From Lachnospiraceae bacterium (GTDB lineage Bacteria > Bacillota > Clostridia > Lachnospirales > Lachnospiraceae): 53,365 bases of DNA. The stretch covers positions 1 through 53,365 of the forward strand of contig JAQXZD010000118.1 in NCBI GenBank assembly GCA_029227035.1, in the 5' to 3' direction. Positions 51,503 to 53,365 of this stretch are shown piece by piece. Each line of letters opens with the position of its first letter. Within the stretch, counting starts at the first letter, position 1. The position numbers and the translations under genes were made by a program. Under the pieces are notes generated by a model. It did no database searches, was not told the DNA's origin, and worked only from the letters and a program-made list of their open reading frames with translations.

Positions 51503-53200
51503 ATGCCATATAAGCCATTACCAATCGGAATTGATGATTTTGAAAAAGTAATAACCGGAGGTTATTATTACGTTGATAAAACATGGTTGATTAAGGAGCT
51601 TTTGGACAAAAAGGGCGAGGTAAATCTTTTTACCAGACCTCGTCGTTTTGGCAAGACCCTGAATTTAAGTATGCTGCGTTATTTCTTTGAAAAACCGGTA
51701 GATGGTATAAGCAGAAAGCTGTTGTTTGAAGGCATGAAAATCATGGATGCCGGGGAGCGTTATACGGCGGAGATGGAGCGTTATCCGGTTATTACTCTTA
51801 CCTTGAAGTCGGCAAAACAGCCAACCTGGGAGATGGCTTATCTCAGTCTGATGGATGACATTGCCTGTGAGTTTGCCAGACATCCGGAGATTCTGCAGTG
51901 CGATGGAGTGTCAGAAGCGGATAAAGAAAAATATATCCGGCTGAGAGACCGGAAGGCGGAGCAGATTGAATATGCAAAATCCTTGAAATTTTTATCACAG
52001 TGTCTGGAAACCGTTTACGGGGAAAAGGTGATTATTCTTATTGATGAATATGATGTACCGCTGGAAAATGCGTATTATGCAGGATTTTATGATACCATGA
52101 TTGCTTTTATCCGGTCTTTGTTCGAGTCTGCGTTAAAGACCAATCCCCATCTGGAATTTGCGGTAATAACGGGATGCCTGCGTATCAGCAGGGAATCCAT
52201 TTTTACAGGACTGAATAATCTGGAAGTTATATCTATTTTAAATACGGATTATGAAGAACATTTTGGTTTTGTGGAAGAGGAAGTGCGCGAGATGCTTCAG
52301 TTCTATGGGCGTGAGGACAAGATGAGCGTGATGAAAGAGTGGTATGATGGATACCGCTTTGGAAATGCTGAAGTTTATAATCCCTGGAGTGTGATAAACT
52401 ATACGAAAGCGCTTTGCTCGAATGAAAATGCACTTCCAACTGCCGCGTGGAGCAATACCAGTTCTAACAGCATCGTGAAGGATCTGATCAGTCGTGCAGA
52501 CAGTGGCGTGCGCAGGGAGATTGAGACCTTGACGAGCGGAGGAACCATTGAGAAAAAGGTACATGAGGATATCACCTATGAAGATATTTACGCTTCAGAG
52601 GAGAATTTGTGGAATTTCTTGTTTTTTACAGGGTATCTTCGTCAGGTAGATATGCGCATGGATGGAGTGAACCGTTATGTGACGATGATGATTCCAAATA
52701 ATGAGTTGTTATATATTTATGAGAACACCATTGATAACTGGTTCCGTGACGAGGTAAAGTTGCGAGATCTGACACCTTTATATCATGCGATGCTGACCGG
52801 AGATGTGGAGCATTTTGCGGAGGAACTTGGAAAGCAGCTCCTGCAGTCCATCAGTTATATGGACACACAGGAAGGATTTTATCACGGATTCCTGCTTGGA
52901 CTGATGGCGAATCTGAAGGAGTATGCAGTAAAGTCAAATCGGGAATCGGGACTAGGAAGATTTGACCTGTGCGTATACATTCAGGACATTACGATTCCTC
53001 CGGTTATCATAGAGCTTAAAGTCGCGAAAAAATTTAAGGAACTTGATGATGCCAGTGAGAAAGCCTTGCGCCAGATTGATGAGAAAAAGTATGATTTTGA
53101 CCTTGAGGAAGAAGGGTATTCGGAGGTAATCTGTTATGGTGTGGGATTCTTCCGAAAGCAGGTACGTGTTCGTATGATTAGGAAAGTATTGGAGGGATGA
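51503..53200 (+). CDS. AAA-ATPase-like/PD-(D/E)XK nuclease-like protein (DUF1703 type)
   Basis: A 565-residue protein of a family common in Lachnospiraceae and Bacteroidetes. It starts [33 protein letters not shown]; the Walker A-like region is [18 protein letters not shown] near residue 45; Walker B is [13 protein letters not shown] near 175. The C-terminus is nuclease-like ([22 protein letters not shown]). Its cellular role is not established. The start at 51503 has GGAGGG ahead. It interrupts the polysaccharide cluster just before rmlA and is set off by the hairpin at 51442-51483, so it may be a later insertion. Confidence 0.85.
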   Translation: MPYKPLPIGIDDFEKVITGGYYYVDKTWLIKELLDKKGEVNLFTRPRRFGKTLNLSMLRYFFEKPVDGISRKLLFEGMKIMDAGERYTAEMERYPVITLTLKSAKQPTWEMAYLSLMDDIACEFARHPEILQCDGVSEADKEKYIRLRDRKAEQIEYAKSLKFLSQCLETVYGEKVIILIDEYDVPLENAYYAGFYDTMIAFIRSLFESALKTNPHLEFAVITGCLRISRESIFTGLNNLEVISILNTDYEEHFGFVEEEVREMLQFYGREDKMSVMKEWYDGYRFGNAEVYNPWSVINYTKALCSNENALPTAAWSNTSSNSIVKDLISRADSGVRREIETLTSGGTIEKKVHEDITYEDIYASEENLWNFLFFTGYLRQVDMRMDGVNRYVTMMIPNNELLYIYENTIDNWFRDEVKLRDLTPLYHAMLTGDVEHFAEELGKQLLQSISYMDTQEGFYHGFLLGLMANLKEYAVKSNRESGLGRFDLCVYIQDITIPPVIIELKVAKKFKELDDASEKALRQIDEKKYDFDLEEEGYSEVICYGVGFFRKQVRVRMIRKVLEG

Positions 53201-53204
53201 ATAT

Positions 53205-53365
53205 ATGAAGGGAATTATTTTAGCAGGAGGCTCTGGTACAAGGCTTTACCCGCTGACAAAGGTAACGTCCAAACAATTGCTTCCGGTTTATGACAAGCCG
53301 ATGATTTATTATCCGATGTCTGTTTTGATGAATGCGGGAATCCGGGAGATTCTGATTATATCAAC
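53205..53365 (+). CDS. rmlA: Glucose-1-phosphate thymidylyltransferase, N-terminal part (partial at window end)
   Basis: The first 53 residues of RmlA, which makes dTDP-glucose. Seen: [18 protein letters not shown] with the nucleotide-binding GGSGTR loop, [15 protein letters not shown] and [13 protein letters not shown]. The ATG at 53205 has GGAGGG ahead. It supplies the dTDP-sugar that the FdtA/FdtB-like pair upstream would use; rmlB is expected downstream, outside the window. Confidence 0.95.
   Translation, partial: MKGIILAGGSGTRLYPLTKVTSKQLLPVYDKPMIYYPMSVLMNAGIREILIIS

Overview
The window looks like chromosomal DNA of a low-to-moderate GC anaerobic Firmicute, most likely a gut Lachnospiraceae-type Clostridium. 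The reasons are the rpsF-ssb-rpsR operon, strong AGGAGG-type ribosome binding sites, PucR, HxlR and TetR regulators, a compact type IV pilus locus with unusual minor proteins, and enzyme families typical of that group. No 16S, tRNA or CRISPR element was seen.

Layout. (1) 1-1005: end of the ribosomal S6 / SSB / S18 operon with a terminator. (2) 1022-14092: a complete reductive pyrimidine (uracil/thymine-type) catabolic locus. It has a PucR-family regulator on the minus strand; a class III aminotransferase and an iron-type alcohol dehydrogenase (beta-alanine to malonate semialdehyde to 3-hydroxypropionate); a four-gene THI5/NMT1-type ABC importer; a dihydropyrimidinase; a PreA-type dihydropyrimidine dehydrogenase carrying a PreT-like Fe-S N-terminus; an M20-type carbamoyl-beta-alanine amidohydrolase; a DUF523 protein; and a cytidylate-kinase-like protein. 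Two promoters share one operator layout (a TTGTGC-N4-GCACAA palindrome, a half-site 22 bp on, and a -10 about 52 bp from the palindrome centre). (3) 14095-15093: a deleted group II intron that keeps both ends. (4) 15192-17264: a secreted M13 metallopeptidase. (5) 17311-22654 (minus): a compact type IV pilus-like cluster (PilT-type ATPase, PilC, pseudopilin-like proteins, a transglutaminase-like lipoprotein), divergent from a 1113-residue coiled-coil/GGN-repeat surface protein and a PilZ protein. (6) 26534-31184: an MFS exporter with its TetR regulator and operator, an HxlR regulator, an isochorismatase-like hydrolase, and a rhodanese-TtcA fusion. (7) 31277-32181: a small AT-rich island with an ADP-ribosyltransferase-like fragment, an unknown protein and a SecB-like chaperone. 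(8) 32336-53365: a surface-polysaccharide cluster rich in fusion enzymes that ends inside rmlA.

The polysaccharide cluster seems to make a dTDP-3-amino-3,6-dideoxyhexose (RmlA, FdtA-like, FdtB-like, two left-handed beta-helix acyltransferases, a FemAB/GNAT-like enzyme). It also appears to prepare CDP-activated phospho-alcohols: a glycerol-phosphate-cytidylyltransferase/oxidoreductase fusion, an oxidoreductase/GDPD fusion, and a LicC-like cytidylyltransferase/PLP-enzyme fusion. These would be transferred by LicD and by a TagB/TagF-like enzyme fused to a beta-propeller. A small Rossmann-like module is attached to at least five different enzymes in this cluster.

The most striking single observation is the substrate-binding lipoprotein of the pyrimidine importer (7594-8742). 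Its family-typical N-terminal lobe sequence sits at the C-terminus, after the part that normally follows it, so the protein appears to be a natural circular permutation.
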